Assembly (NCBI RefSeq): GCF_000337535.1
Contig: NZ_AOIP01000015.1
Span: 42,068 to 97,062 of the forward strand
Origin: Natrialba aegyptia DSM 13077
GTDB lineage: Archaea > Halobacteriota > Halobacteria > Halobacteriales > Natrialbaceae
Reading direction: 5' to 3'
Length of the DNA: 54,995 nucleotides
The stretch's first letter is position 1. Each line of letters starts with the position of its first letter. Shown piece after piece: positions 1 to 8,759 of the stretch. The position numbers were made by a program, and so were the translations under genes. Below the pieces are notes generated by a model that ran no database searches, had not been told where the DNA came from, and saw nothing but the letters and a program-made list of their open reading frames with translations.

Positions 1-717
1 CTGCTTGCCGCGACGGCGACGAGCGGAACGACGCTGGCGGCGCTCGCCGGCTGTCTGGACCGCTCCGGCGGCGACGGAGGCGACGGAGGCGACGGAGGCG
101 ACGGAGGCGACGGCGGTGACAGCGGTGACGGCGGTGACGAAAACGACGCTGACGACTCGGCACAATCCGCCGTCTCCCCGTCCCTCCCGATGGACATCAC
201 GACGGTCGACGGCCCGGGGAGCGAAGCCGGGACGATGACCATCCCGCCGTCAGAGGGCATCATGCTTCTCAACTTCACTCGCGTCCACTGCCCGACCAGC
301 GAGGGCTTGCACTCGACGATCGGAACCGTACGAGAACGACTCATGGACGAGCCCCAGCAGGATTCGGCGGGCGACGAACTCGACTATACCGTCGGTCCCG
401 ACGGGACCGTGACGGTGTTCTCCGTCATCGACACCACCTACGGTGCCTCGCCCTCGCCGGCTGAACTCGGCGAGTGGTGGGCCGCTCACGACGGGAACTG
501 GACGATCGGCATGGACGAGGAAGGCACGTTACAGGATGTCTACGAGGTCAGCGGAACGCCGACAACGATCGTCATCGACGCCGACGGAGAGAGCCACTGG
601 CGAGATGAGGGCGGCACGACGACCGCGAACTTCGTGACCGGCGTCACGGAGACGCTCGAGACGCTAGACGACGCTGGAACGACCACGGAAACGGACACGA
701 ACGAGACGAGCGGGTAA
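1..717 (+). CDS. Thioredoxin-fold lipoprotein with degenerate active site (5' partial)
   Basis: The frame is open from base 1 with no start codon, so the N-terminus lies outside the window; 238 residues are visible. The visible part begins with the end of a hydrophobic signal and a lipobox (LAGC, Cys at visible residue 18), then a Gly-Gly-Asp spacer, then a TlpA/thioredoxin-like domain (roughly residues 63-220) with the conserved T-P-T-T-I-V-I-D strand. It should be a lipid-anchored extracytoplasmic redox protein. Where the downstream paralogue (943-1707) has C-G-N-C, this one has C97-P-T-S100, so the second redox cysteine is missing and disulfide exchange by the usual mechanism is unlikely. 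The C-terminus ends in a short Thr/Glu tail. Fold call is good; the substrate is unknown. Confidence 0.8.
   Translation: MLAATATSGTTLAALAGCLDRSGGDGGDGGDGGDGGDGGDSGDGGDENDADDSAQSAVSPSLPMDITTVDGPGSEAGTMTIPPSEGIMLLNFTRVHCPTSEGLHSTIGTVRERLMDEPQQDSAGDELDYTVGPDGTVTVFSVIDTTYGASPSPAELGEWWAAHDGNWTIGMDEEGTLQDVYEVSGTPTTIVIDADGESHWRDEGGTTTANFVTGVTETLETLDDAGTTTETDTNETSG
67..138 (+). repeat. 9-bp tandem repeat encoding Gly-Gly-Asp
   Basis: Eight consecutive in-frame 9-bp units (GGA GGC GAC and close variants such as GGC GGT GAC, one starting AGC) code for a Gly-Gly-Asp linker between the lipid-anchored cysteine and the thioredoxin-like domain. The copy number is likely to vary between strains by slippage. 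Seen directly in the sequence. Confidence 0.85.
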
Positions 718-942
718 TCGTCCCTGGGTCTGCGGATCACAGCCACCTGTCACCTTCGAGAGACGAACCAGTGGACCCATTGGTCTTGATCACGTACACT
801 CGCGCATGAAACCCCGGCGATCGCTTTCCCCGTGGCGATTTCGGAGTTCGAGTCAGCGCCTCGGTGGGTGGCCCGACTCCGATCGCTCTCGTCCTCGATG
901 TCCCGCAGCTAGCACGTGCCGTCCGTCGGCGGTGACGGCCCG

Positions 943-1707
943 ATGAAACGGCGAACGCTTCTCGCCGGCGTCGGCAGCGTCGGCGTCCTCGTCGGTGCCG
1001 GCGGGATCCTCTCCGGAGCCATCCCCATCGATTCCTTCGGCGAACCGCGATCCGCGAACACGCCGAGCGGAAACGCGGACGGAACCGACGGCGACGGCCC
1101 CATCGAACTCGAAACGATCGAGGCGACCGGTAGCGAGGCCGGAACGCTCGAGGTCCCGAACGACGGCGTCACCGTCGCCATGTTCTTCGCGCCGAGCTGC
1201 GGGAACTGTCAGGCTCTCATGCCGCAACTCAGATCCGCCCGCGACGAACTCAAGGAGGAGTACGGAGACGATCTGACCGTCGTCTCGATTACCCCCGAGC
1301 AGGATCACGACGAACTCCGCGAGTGGTGGGACGAGCACAGCGGTAACTGGTACCTCGGGTTTCATTCCGGGCGGTCGTTGGCTTCGGCCTACCAGGTCGT
1401 CGGCTATCCGGTCGTGATCATAATCGACGAAAACGGGGAGAAACGCCGCCACATGACCGGAAACCCTGATGCCCGAAAGTTGAAGTACGCGATCGAACCC
1501 GAACTCGAGGCCTATCGCGAACGAGCGGCGGAAGCCGAGAGCGAATCCGACGCTGACGGCGACACTGAAAACGAGTCCGCGTCGACTAAGACTGAGACTG
1601 AGACTGAGACCGAAACCGAGACCGGAAACGGAAGCGAGAGCGAAACCGAGACCGAGAGCGAGAGCGAGACCACCGAAACCGAGACGAGTTCAGCCGCGAG
1701 CGCGTGA
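943..1707 (+). CDS. Exported thioredoxin-like (TlpA/ResA family) protein with CGNC active site
   Basis: 254 residues. The ATG at 943 gives M-K-R-R followed by a hydrophobic stretch, a twin-arginine-type signal or membrane anchor; a GTG at 916 in frame would only add a non-signal extension. The thioredoxin-like domain (about residues 55-195) has the motif FFAPSCGNCQ with redox cysteines C86 and C89, and the cis-Pro region G-Y-P-V-V-I-I-I-D. The last 50 residues are almost only Glu, Thr and Ser, a low-complexity acidic tail. It is probably a cell-surface disulfide reductase or oxidase, for example in cytochrome or copper-centre maturation. It is a tandem paralogue of the upstream gene: both share S-E-A-G-T before the first strand and the ExxEWW...H.GNW pattern. 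Confidence 0.85.
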   Translation: MKRRTLLAGVGSVGVLVGAGGILSGAIPIDSFGEPRSANTPSGNADGTDGDGPIELETIEATGSEAGTLEVPNDGVTVAMFFAPSCGNCQALMPQLRSARDELKEEYGDDLTVVSITPEQDHDELREWWDEHSGNWYLGFHSGRSLASAYQVVGYPVVIIIDENGEKRRHMTGNPDARKLKYAIEPELEAYRERAAEAESESDADGDTENESASTKTETETETETETGNGSESETETESESETTETETSSAASA

Positions 1708-1940
1708 GGGCCGAAGACCGGCTCGACGGAACCCAACGCCGATCCGTTTCTGTTGTGGCTCGAACTGCTGTCAGCGACTGGTATTCGACGATTTCGACGA
1801 GTGAGTGTGTAATAGGAAGATCATCGGAGAGTGGCCAGGCCGTCGAACGGGAGCCGCCGCTGAGAAGCGACACAGCAGGATCGTCACGAGAAGTCTGTGC
1901 CGTGACAAAACGGCGAAAATTCGGGGATGCTGGTCGGGGC

Positions 1941-4421
1941 TCAGGCGCTCGCCTGCCAGTTTCGAACGCGATCCGCGCTCACGCCGTCGACGCTCTCGGC
2001 GATCGAGTCCGGATCGGCGTCGGCCAGATCGTCGATACTCTCGATACCCGCCGACGCGAGCTTCTCGACCGTCTTCGCACCGATGCCGTCGATCGACTCG
2101 AGGTCCGACCCGCTCTCGCTCTCGCGGGCCTGGAACTCCTGGTAGTTACAGATCGGACAACCCAGTTCCCACGGCTCGTCGCCGCTGTGGATGACGAGTT
2201 CAGGAAGTTCGTGGTCGTCGCAGAACTCGTCGGTGACCTCGATTTCGCCGCGGCGGGGTAGCGGCAGCGAGTACTCGCAGTCGGGGTAGCGCGTACAGCC
2301 GACGAGTCGGGAGCCGCTCTGGAGCGTTTTGATCGCGAGTTCTCCGTCGTGGTCTTGGCCGCACTCGGGGCAGGTCCCCAGAATCGGCCCCTCGCCGGCG
2401 TCTTCGGCCTTGCACAGCGGACAACCGTGGACGAACGTTTGCCGGCCGGCGAGCATCTTCACCTCGTGTAGGCCGTGGTCCTCGCACTCGTCGTCGAGGA
2501 TCAGCGGTTTGCCCGTCGAGGGCAGCGGCAGGGTGAACTCGCAGTCGGGGTAGCCGTCGCAGCCGACGAAGTACGAGCCGTGGCGACTGCGGCGCACGAG
2601 GAGGTCCTCGCCGCAGTCGGGACAGGGGCCGAGTCGCTTGTCGTCTTTGAGCGACTTGCGGAGGTGGTCGCCGATCTCGTCGCGCGAGTCGGCGAGGTTG
2701 GCGAAGATTTCCTCGAGCATTTCCCGGGACTCGTCGGTCACGTCTTCGAGTCCGGCCTCGCCGGAGGCGATGGCGTCCATGTCGGCCTCGAGTTGGGCCG
2801 TCATGTCCTCGCTCACGACGCGGTCGGCGTAGTTCTCGGCGGCCTCGACGACGGCCATCGCAAGCTTGGTCGGGCGCGGCGGGTCGCTTTCGATGTAGCC
2901 GCGATCGTAGAGCTTCTGGATGGTTTCGTGGCGCGTCGACTTCGTCCCGATGCCCATGTCCTCCATGGTCTCGATGAGCCGGGACTGGCCGTACCGGCGG
3001 GGCGGCTGGGTCTGTTTGTCCTCGAGTTCGACGTCGGTGATCGAGATGGCTTCGCCTTCCTCGACGTCGGGGACGTAGTTCTCGGTGGTGCTGAAGTACG
3101 GGTAGACATCGTGGTAGCCGGGTTCGACGAGGCGTTTGCCGTTGGCTTTGAGGCGGTGATCGGCGGCCTCGGCGACGACCTTGAGGTGTTCCCAGACGGC
3201 GTCCGCGGCGACCGTCGCGTAGAACCGGCGGACGACGAGTTCGAAGATTTCCCACTCGTCGTCCGAGACATCGCCGCGGGCGGGGATCTCGCCGGTCGGA
3301 TGGATCGGCGGGTGGTCGGTCGTCTCCTCGTCGCCCTCGGTGGGGACGATATCGTCCGCGTCGAGCAGCGACTCGGCGGACTCGCCGAGGGAGGGGTGGC
3401 CGACGAAGTCATCGAGCAGCTCCTCGGGGTCCAGATCGTCGGGGTAGACGGTGTTGTCCGTCCGCGGGTACGTGATGTAGCCGGCGGTGTAGAGGTCCTC
3501 CGCGATGGACATGGCGCGCTTTGCGGAGTAGCCGAGCGAGCCGGCGGCGCGGATGAACTGGGTCGTGTTGAACGGTGCCGGCGGCGAGTCGGTGCGCGTG
3601 CGGCGGTTGACGTCGACCACGGTCGCCGTCTCGCGCTGGGAGAGCGTCTCGAAGACCTCCTCGGCGGTGGCTTCCTCCCAGACGCGTTCGGCCTCGTTGT
3701 CGTCCTCGTCGTAGTAGAAGTACTGGGCTTCGAAGGCTTCCTCACCCTTGGCCACGTCGGCGACGAGTTCCCAGTAGTCTTCGGGGTCGAACGCCTGGAT
3801 CTCGCGCTCGCGATCGACGATCAGTCTAAGCGTCGGCGACTGGACGCGGCCGACGGAAATGAAGTCGTTGCCGAGCTGGCCGGCCGACAGCGAGAGAAAG
3901 CGCGTGAGCGCGGCACCCCAGACGAGGTCGATGATCTGGCGGGCCTCGCCCGCCGCGGCCAGGTCGAAGTCGAGTTCGTCGGGCTCGTCGAAGGCGTCTG
4001 TGACCTCGGTTTCCGTGATCGAGGAGAACCGAACGCGGCGGATGGGGACCTCGTCGTCGACCTCGCGGACGATGTCGTAGGCCTCCTTGCCGATGAGTTC
4101 GCCCTCGCGGTCGTAGTCGGTCGCGATGGTGACCTGGGTCGCCTTTCGGGAGAGGATACGGAGGGTGGCGACGATGTTCTCCTTCGTCGCGGTCTTTTCG
4201 ACGCTCGCGTCGATGAGCTCGACGGGTTCGACGTCGCGCCAGTCGGAGTACTCGGATGGGAAGTCGACGCCGACGACGTGACCCGAGAGGCCGACACAGC
4301 GCGTGCCGCCCCACTCGTAGACGTTGACGCCGTTCTCGCGGGTCGTGTCGTACGTGCCGCCGCTCAGGATGTCCGAGATTCGCCGCGCAGCGTTGTTCTT
4401 CTCGGTGATGATCAGTTCCAC
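1941..4421 (-). CDS. topA: DNA topoisomerase I (type IA)
   Basis: 826 residues. It relaxes negatively supercoiled DNA by transient single-strand cleavage. The N-terminal Toprim domain starts MELIITEKN and carries the D-Y-D-R-E-G-E metal motif; the active-site motif Y-I-T-Y-P-R-T-D puts the catalytic tyrosine at residue 318. After the type IA gate domains come four C-terminal zinc-ribbon segments (CPDCGEDLL, CPLCK, CPECGQDHD, CPICN with partner cysteines) and a final helix-hairpin-helix (I-D-G-I-G-A-K-T). The gene starts with GTG, and a strong Shine-Dalgarno (AAGGTGAT) 5 nt upstream fixes that choice. A 673-codon ORF lies antisense to it, as expected for a GC-rich gene. Confidence 0.96.
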   Translation of the reverse strand: MELIITEKNNAARRISDILSGGTYDTTRENGVNVYEWGGTRCVGLSGHVVGVDFPSEYSDWRDVEPVELIDASVEKTATKENIVATLRILSRKATQVTIATDYDREGELIGKEAYDIVREVDDEVPIRRVRFSSITETEVTDAFDEPDELDFDLAAAGEARQIIDLVWGAALTRFLSLSAGQLGNDFISVGRVQSPTLRLIVDREREIQAFDPEDYWELVADVAKGEEAFEAQYFYYDEDDNEAERVWEEATAEEVFETLSQRETATVVDVNRRTRTDSPPAPFNTTQFIRAAGSLGYSAKRAMSIAEDLYTAGYITYPRTDNTVYPDDLDPEELLDDFVGHPSLGESAESLLDADDIVPTEGDEETTDHPPIHPTGEIPARGDVSDDEWEIFELVVRRFYATVAADAVWEHLKVVAEAADHRLKANGKRLVEPGYHDVYPYFSTTENYVPDVEEGEAISITDVELEDKQTQPPRRYGQSRLIETMEDMGIGTKSTRHETIQKLYDRGYIESDPPRPTKLAMAVVEAAENYADRVVSEDMTAQLEADMDAIASGEAGLEDVTDESREMLEEIFANLADSRDEIGDHLRKSLKDDKRLGPCPDCGEDLLVRRSRHGSYFVGCDGYPDCEFTLPLPSTGKPLILDDECEDHGLHEVKMLAGRQTFVHGCPLCKAEDAGEGPILGTCPECGQDHDGELAIKTLQSGSRLVGCTRYPDCEYSLPLPRRGEIEVTDEFCDDHELPELVIHSGDEPWELGCPICNYQEFQARESESGSDLESIDGIGAKTVEKLASAGIESIDDLADADPDSIAESVDGVSADRVRNWQASA

Positions 4422-4426
4422 TATCG

Positions 4427-4434
4427 ATCACCTT
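4427..4434 (-). promoter_or_regulatory. Shine-Dalgarno of topA
   Basis: AAGGTGAT on the minus strand ends 5 nt before the GTG start at 4421 and matches the haloarchaeal anti-SD (AUCACCUCC). It is notable because many genes here appear leaderless, and it decides the non-ATG start of topA. Confidence 0.75.
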
Positions 4435-4660
4435 CCCGACGGCAGCGGTCGGGGGTGCATCGTCGAGTGTCGTTCATGCTCGCTGGCTACGATTGAGAAT
4501 TTGATAACGCTTTCGCCGATAATCGCCGGACTGCGCGGGTATGCGTGCGATGCGCGGGCGCTGCGCTCGCGTGCGCGAGGTCCGTGAGTAGTTGTAAGCG
4601 GACGACGATTGGCTTCAGGAACGCACAGCCGAAATCGCGCCCGAGTCCGAGTACTCGCGT

Positions 4661-7600
4661 TCAGTCCGACAACGGTATGAACGGGAGCGTCGCGCGCTCG
4701 CTCTCGTCGTAGGCGAGCGCCTCGGACTGCTCGATTCCATCGGGCGTCAGCAGGTCGAGAATCCGCGGCGCGTTCTCGACTGCACCCGCCCGTGCACCAC
4801 CGAAGGTGAACTCGTCGGCCTCGACCGCGACCGGACGGAACGCGCCGTAGTCCTCCGAGCCGACGACCGGGACGAGTTCAGCGCTCGCGAGGTCGACGTC
4901 CAGAGCGGCCTTCTCGACGGACACCACCACCGTGTCGGCGTCGTGATCGGCGACCGTTGCCGGCGACCCGAGTTCGGTTCCCGCGGCGTCGACCAGGCTC
5001 GCCTCGAAGCCGCTCGCAGCGATGCGGTAGTGCCACGGGGCGGCGAAGTCGGCCGCCACCTGCAGGTCGCCGAGTTCAGTTGTCCGGCCCGCCGACTCCG
5101 ACGGGTCGCGGAGGTAGATCGCGAAATAGTGCGGCGAGAACTCGCCGCCGAATGTCGCGTAGAGGTCGCCCACTTCGAGGGCGAACAGGTACTCGCCGTC
5201 CGATTCGTAGACGCCGACCGAGCGCAGGTCGAACGCCCCCTCCCGGAACGCGTCGTCCGTCGGGTACACGTACTCGCCGGGGCCGTGATCGTCGCCGCGC
5301 GGATCGCTGAACTCGGCGACGAGTTCGCCCGGCGCGACGGTGACGGATTCGGACGCGAGGACGCGGCCGTCGGTCGGGTCCCGCAGGACGACTTCGTGGG
5401 TTCCGATCGACGTGATCGCGTAGTCGAATTCGAACACGTCGTTCGACGCGCCGGGCGCGAGGCGGACGTTGGCGACGGTTTCGCGGTCGCCGTCGATTTC
5501 GATCGCGACCGTCTCGCCGCCGATGAACTCGCCGTCGTTCGAGCCGGTCGCCGAGATGAAGGCCGAACCGGGTGCGGTCTCCGCGTCGATGTCGTAGCTG
5601 ACGGTCTGGGTCGGGCGTTCGTACGCCGGCAGGTCGCGTCGGTCCTCGCCGCGTGCCGGTCGGAGCCGGATCGCCGTGCCGCCGCTGCTGGCCATCGAGG
5701 CGAGGATCGTCGTGCCGGGGTCGACGATGACCTCGTCGATCCTGACGGTTTCGGGGTCGGATCGGTAGCCGCCGCCGAGGCCGTCGCTATAGATTTCGGC
5801 GACGTATTTGGGCCCGCGGGGGATGCCGGCGTCGTCGTTGCCAGTGGCGCTGTCGGTACCGGTCTCGGTACCGTTGCCATTGCCGTTGCCAGGTCCCTGA
5901 CCGTTCCCGGTATCGGCAGCGCCGCCGCTGTGACCGCGACCTGCCGACCCGGCGTTTCCGGGCGCGAGAAAGTCGAGCGGCACGTCGATCGCCCGGCCGC
6001 CGTCGTCGGTCATCGCGCCGACGTACCACTCCTTTCCCGTCCGGCGGGCGGTGATCGTGTACTCGCCGATCGCCGCGTCGAGAACTCGCGTCTCGTCCCA
6101 GCCGGCGGCCGGCACGTTCTCGATGAACGCGAACTCGGGTTTCGCGTCCATGTTCTCGTTTGCGGGCGTGTAGCCCTCGTACGCCGCTGGAACGGGTGAC
6201 GGCTCGCCGGCCTCGCCGACCGCGATCGTATTGAGGTTGAAGCCGCCGACGTCGCCCTCGAACTCGCCGTCCGAGTCGTCGTAGTGGAGTTCGATCGCGA
6301 TCGTATTGTCGCCCTCGGCGAGTTCAACCGACGTGGTGAACACGTCCCACCGATCCCAGTACTCGGTGAACTCGGGGGAGATGGTCCGCGTCGAGTCGTT
6401 GACGCGCAGGGTCGCCTGCGGGCCGCCGGCGTCGATCACGCGCTGGGCGTTGTCCTCGGGGGCGCTCGCGTAGCGCAGGTGGAGGTCGTAGGTGCCCGCG
6501 TCGGCGTCGCGGACGGTGAACGAGACGGACGATCCCGAGGGGACGCGGTTGGGATCGACGGCGACGTAGTTCGTCCCGAACGCGTTTCGCCACTCGTCGA
6601 GGGTGACGAAGCCGTCGATCTCGCCCGAGGCGGCCTGGACGAGTTCACCGACGGCGAACTCGTCGTTGACGTAGGCCTCGATGCGGTCGGCGGCCATCTG
6701 GAGGCCGCCGAGGTAGGTCGGGTACATGGCGAGTTGCTTGGCTCGCGTCGTCTGAATCCGGCCGCCGCGGTCGTCGGTGAACGTGAGGTCGAAGATGCCG
6801 GGCTGGTAGCTGACCGGGCCGGCGAGATTGCGCGTGAACGGCAGCGTGACGTGGTGGTCTGCGCCCACGTCCGCACTGAGCTGGTCGAAGCCGTCGTACT
6901 CCTGGGCTTTCACCACCTCTCGACTCGCCACGTTGGGGTAGGTACGGATTTCGCCCGTCGGCTTGATGCCTTCGTGGATCTCGAGCAGCTGGCGGTTCGC
7001 GGCGGCGGCTTCGATGACGAGTCGGTGGTGGTTGACCGCGAGTTGGTTGTGCTGGTTGTGCGTCGGCTCGGAGCCGTCGCCGTCGATTCCGAGCCCCGGG
7101 TCGGAGACGTAGCCGTTTTTGATCGAGTGGATACCCAGGTCCTCGTACTGGGCAAAGATGTCGTCCTCGAGGATCTGCGACTCGTAGTTCGGCAGCGCGC
7201 CCGCCGTTTCGTTGTGGATGGTCATCTCCACGTCGCCGTCGAGTTCGTGACCGAAGTCGGTGACTGCCTCGACGTCGAAGTCGGGGTAGGAACCGTCGAC
7301 GGAGAAGTCGAGACCGGTGCCGTCGCCGGGGTAGGTGTCCCAGCCCTCGTTCCAGCCCTCCACGAGGACGCTGTCGATGCCGTTCCGGTCGGCAAAGCGC
7401 ATGTACCGTTTCATCCGCTCGGTGCGAGCGCCGTGGATGTACCCCGCCGCCGCTTCGGGCGTCTCGAAGGACTCGTCGGCCCGGTACTCCCAGTTCGCCG
7501 AGCCGGCGATCATCGTCCACCAGATGCCGACGTACGTTCTGGGCGTGATCCAGCTCGTGTCGGGGTCGCCGTCGACGGTCGGCAAGACCGATTCCGCAAG

Positions 7601-8593
7601 CGGCGGGCTCAACAGCGGAATCAGCTGCGACTCGATCAGGTCGCCCGGTCGCCGACCGATCTGAATCGTCCGCCACGGCGTCGCGTTCGGCAGTTCGAGC
7701 GAGGCCTTCGTGCCGTCGGGTAACGGCGTCAACTCCGTGCTAAAGGCCGTCCCGCCCGTCTCCGACTGCGGTGCGATCGTCGCGGACGCGTAGTCGACCA
7801 GATTCGACTCGTGAACGCTCAGGTAGATGTCGCCGTCGGCTCGCACCGTCAACGGCGTGTGCGCCCCGTTTCGCATCGGCGTGTCCGTCGGCCGCGTCCG
7901 CCTCGAGCCGCCCGGAATCTCGCTGAGCGGCGTCTCCGCGTACTCCTGTTCGAATCGCGGATTGGTGACCTCGTTGTCGATCCACCAGGCCGTGTAGTCG
8001 TCCGCGAAGGCAAACGCCGTGTTCTCCGACGCGATCACCGCCCGCTCGCTGTTGCTCGCGAAGCTCTCGTCGAATCCCACGCGAAAGCCCAGCCCGTCGT
8101 CGAACACGCGGATCTCGAGGGTGGCCGTCCGTCCCGGACCTCCCGTCTCCGCCAGTCCGAGCCGGAGCGCGTTGTAGTCGGCCTCGACGCTGTCGAACTC
8201 GCCCCACACCGGCTCCCAATGTTCCGTCGTCGATTCGCGCTCGCTGCCCGTGACCTCGAGTTCAGCTTCGGGGTCGGCCCCGTCGCTGCCGGCCCCGAAC
8301 GTCGGCTGATTTCTGAACTCGAACCCGATCGCCGACGGTTCGATGTAGGTCGTGTCGTCGACGGCGACCGCGTATCGTGGAACGCCGTCCGAAACGTCGA
8401 CCGTTACGCAAATCGTCCCGTCGGGGGAGGTGACGCGTTGCACGGCTTCATCGTCGTCGTTCGAAACGGGGTCTGTCAGCCACGCGAGGCCCGGTCGCGT
8501 GTACGCCGCCGCGGCCAGCGCGGTCGTCATCCCGCCGAGTACCGTCAGCCGCGTCGAATCTAACAACGATTGTTGTGATTCTTTTTCACGCAT
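4661..8593 (-). CDS. GH97 family alpha-glucosidase-like enzyme with CBM-like insert and glucodextranase-C-like tail
   Basis: 1310 residues from ATG 8593 (GTG 8614 and ATG 8611 are in frame, but a TATA-like box at 8622-8631 sits about 33 nt from 8593, which suits a leaderless start). A hydrophobic N-terminus suggests export. Order: GH97 N-terminal sandwich (about 55-325), catalytic barrel (about 350-650) with VEGWNEGW, HNET, IHEGIKPTG and RTYPN; glutamates E462, E541, E559 and E565 align by spacing with SusB E439, E508, E526 and E532, so an inverting alpha-glucosidase is expected. Then a CBM6/35-like module (about 670-790), a GH97 C-terminal sandwich interrupted by a Gly/Asn/Thr-rich stretch (about 880-925), an Ig-like segment (about 995-1090) and a glucodextranase-C-like domain (from about 1093, D-P-R-G-D-D-H-G-P-G). 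It probably trims exported alpha-glucan. Divergent from the MATE gene. Confidence 0.9.
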   Translation of the reverse strand: MREKESQQSLLDSTRLTVLGGMTTALAAAAYTRPGLAWLTDPVSNDDDEAVQRVTSPDGTICVTVDVSDGVPRYAVAVDDTTYIEPSAIGFEFRNQPTFGAGSDGADPEAELEVTGSERESTTEHWEPVWGEFDSVEADYNALRLGLAETGGPGRTATLEIRVFDDGLGFRVGFDESFASNSERAVIASENTAFAFADDYTAWWIDNEVTNPRFEQEYAETPLSEIPGGSRRTRPTDTPMRNGAHTPLTVRADGDIYLSVHESNLVDYASATIAPQSETGGTAFSTELTPLPDGTKASLELPNATPWRTIQIGRRPGDLIESQLIPLLSPPLAESVLPTVDGDPDTSWITPRTYVGIWWTMIAGSANWEYRADESFETPEAAAGYIHGARTERMKRYMRFADRNGIDSVLVEGWNEGWDTYPGDGTGLDFSVDGSYPDFDVEAVTDFGHELDGDVEMTIHNETAGALPNYESQILEDDIFAQYEDLGIHSIKNGYVSDPGLGIDGDGSEPTHNQHNQLAVNHHRLVIEAAAANRQLLEIHEGIKPTGEIRTYPNVASREVVKAQEYDGFDQLSADVGADHHVTLPFTRNLAGPVSYQPGIFDLTFTDDRGGRIQTTRAKQLAMYPTYLGGLQMAADRIEAYVNDEFAVGELVQAASGEIDGFVTLDEWRNAFGTNYVAVDPNRVPSGSSVSFTVRDADAGTYDLHLRYASAPEDNAQRVIDAGGPQATLRVNDSTRTISPEFTEYWDRWDVFTTSVELAEGDNTIAIELHYDDSDGEFEGDVGGFNLNTIAVGEAGEPSPVPAAYEGYTPANENMDAKPEFAFIENVPAAGWDETRVLDAAIGEYTITARRTGKEWYVGAMTDDGGRAIDVPLDFLAPGNAGSAGRGHSGGAADTGNGQGPGNGNGNGTETGTDSATGNDDAGIPRGPKYVAEIYSDGLGGGYRSDPETVRIDEVIVDPGTTILASMASSGGTAIRLRPARGEDRRDLPAYERPTQTVSYDIDAETAPGSAFISATGSNDGEFIGGETVAIEIDGDRETVANVRLAPGASNDVFEFDYAITSIGTHEVVLRDPTDGRVLASESVTVAPGELVAEFSDPRGDDHGPGEYVYPTDDAFREGAFDLRSVGVYESDGEYLFALEVGDLYATFGGEFSPHYFAIYLRDPSESAGRTTELGDLQVAADFAAPWHYRIAASGFEASLVDAAGTELGSPATVADHDADTVVVSVEKAALDVDLASAELVPVVGSEDYGAFRPVAVEADEFTFGGARAGAVENAPRILDLLTPDGIEQSEALAYDESERATLPFIPLSD

Positions 8594-8617
8594 TGGCAGA
8601 CACGACTGCATCACCGA

Positions 8618-8631
8618 CCATCATAAAATTT
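8618..8631 (-). promoter_or_regulatory. Candidate TATA/promoter for the GH97 gene
   Basis: On the minus strand the AT-rich run AAATTTTATGATGG lies about 33 nt before ATG 8593 in otherwise GC-rich DNA. No SD precedes that ATG, so a short-leader or leaderless transcript is inferred. Confidence 0.45.
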
Positions 8632-8759
8632 GGTAATTGGTAGAATACGACGTGGTAGAAGATTGTCACCTTCGATGCGCCGGCTGGCGGACACCGAGCG
8701 GGGACCGCCGGAAACGGGAGTTCTTTCACGTCGCCGGACGAGACACGGACAGAGCAGTC

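Noticed and set aside
717-942. tRNA or small RNA in the short intergenic regions
   Set aside because: I looked for cloverleaf elements (GGTTCGAATCC-type T loops, CCA ends) here and in the other gaps and saw none convincing.
2475-4496. 673-codon plus-strand ORF across topA
   Set aside because: It is antisense to a clearly real topA, has Val/Asp/Gly/Leu shadow composition and no domain; typical complement frame of a GC-rich gene.
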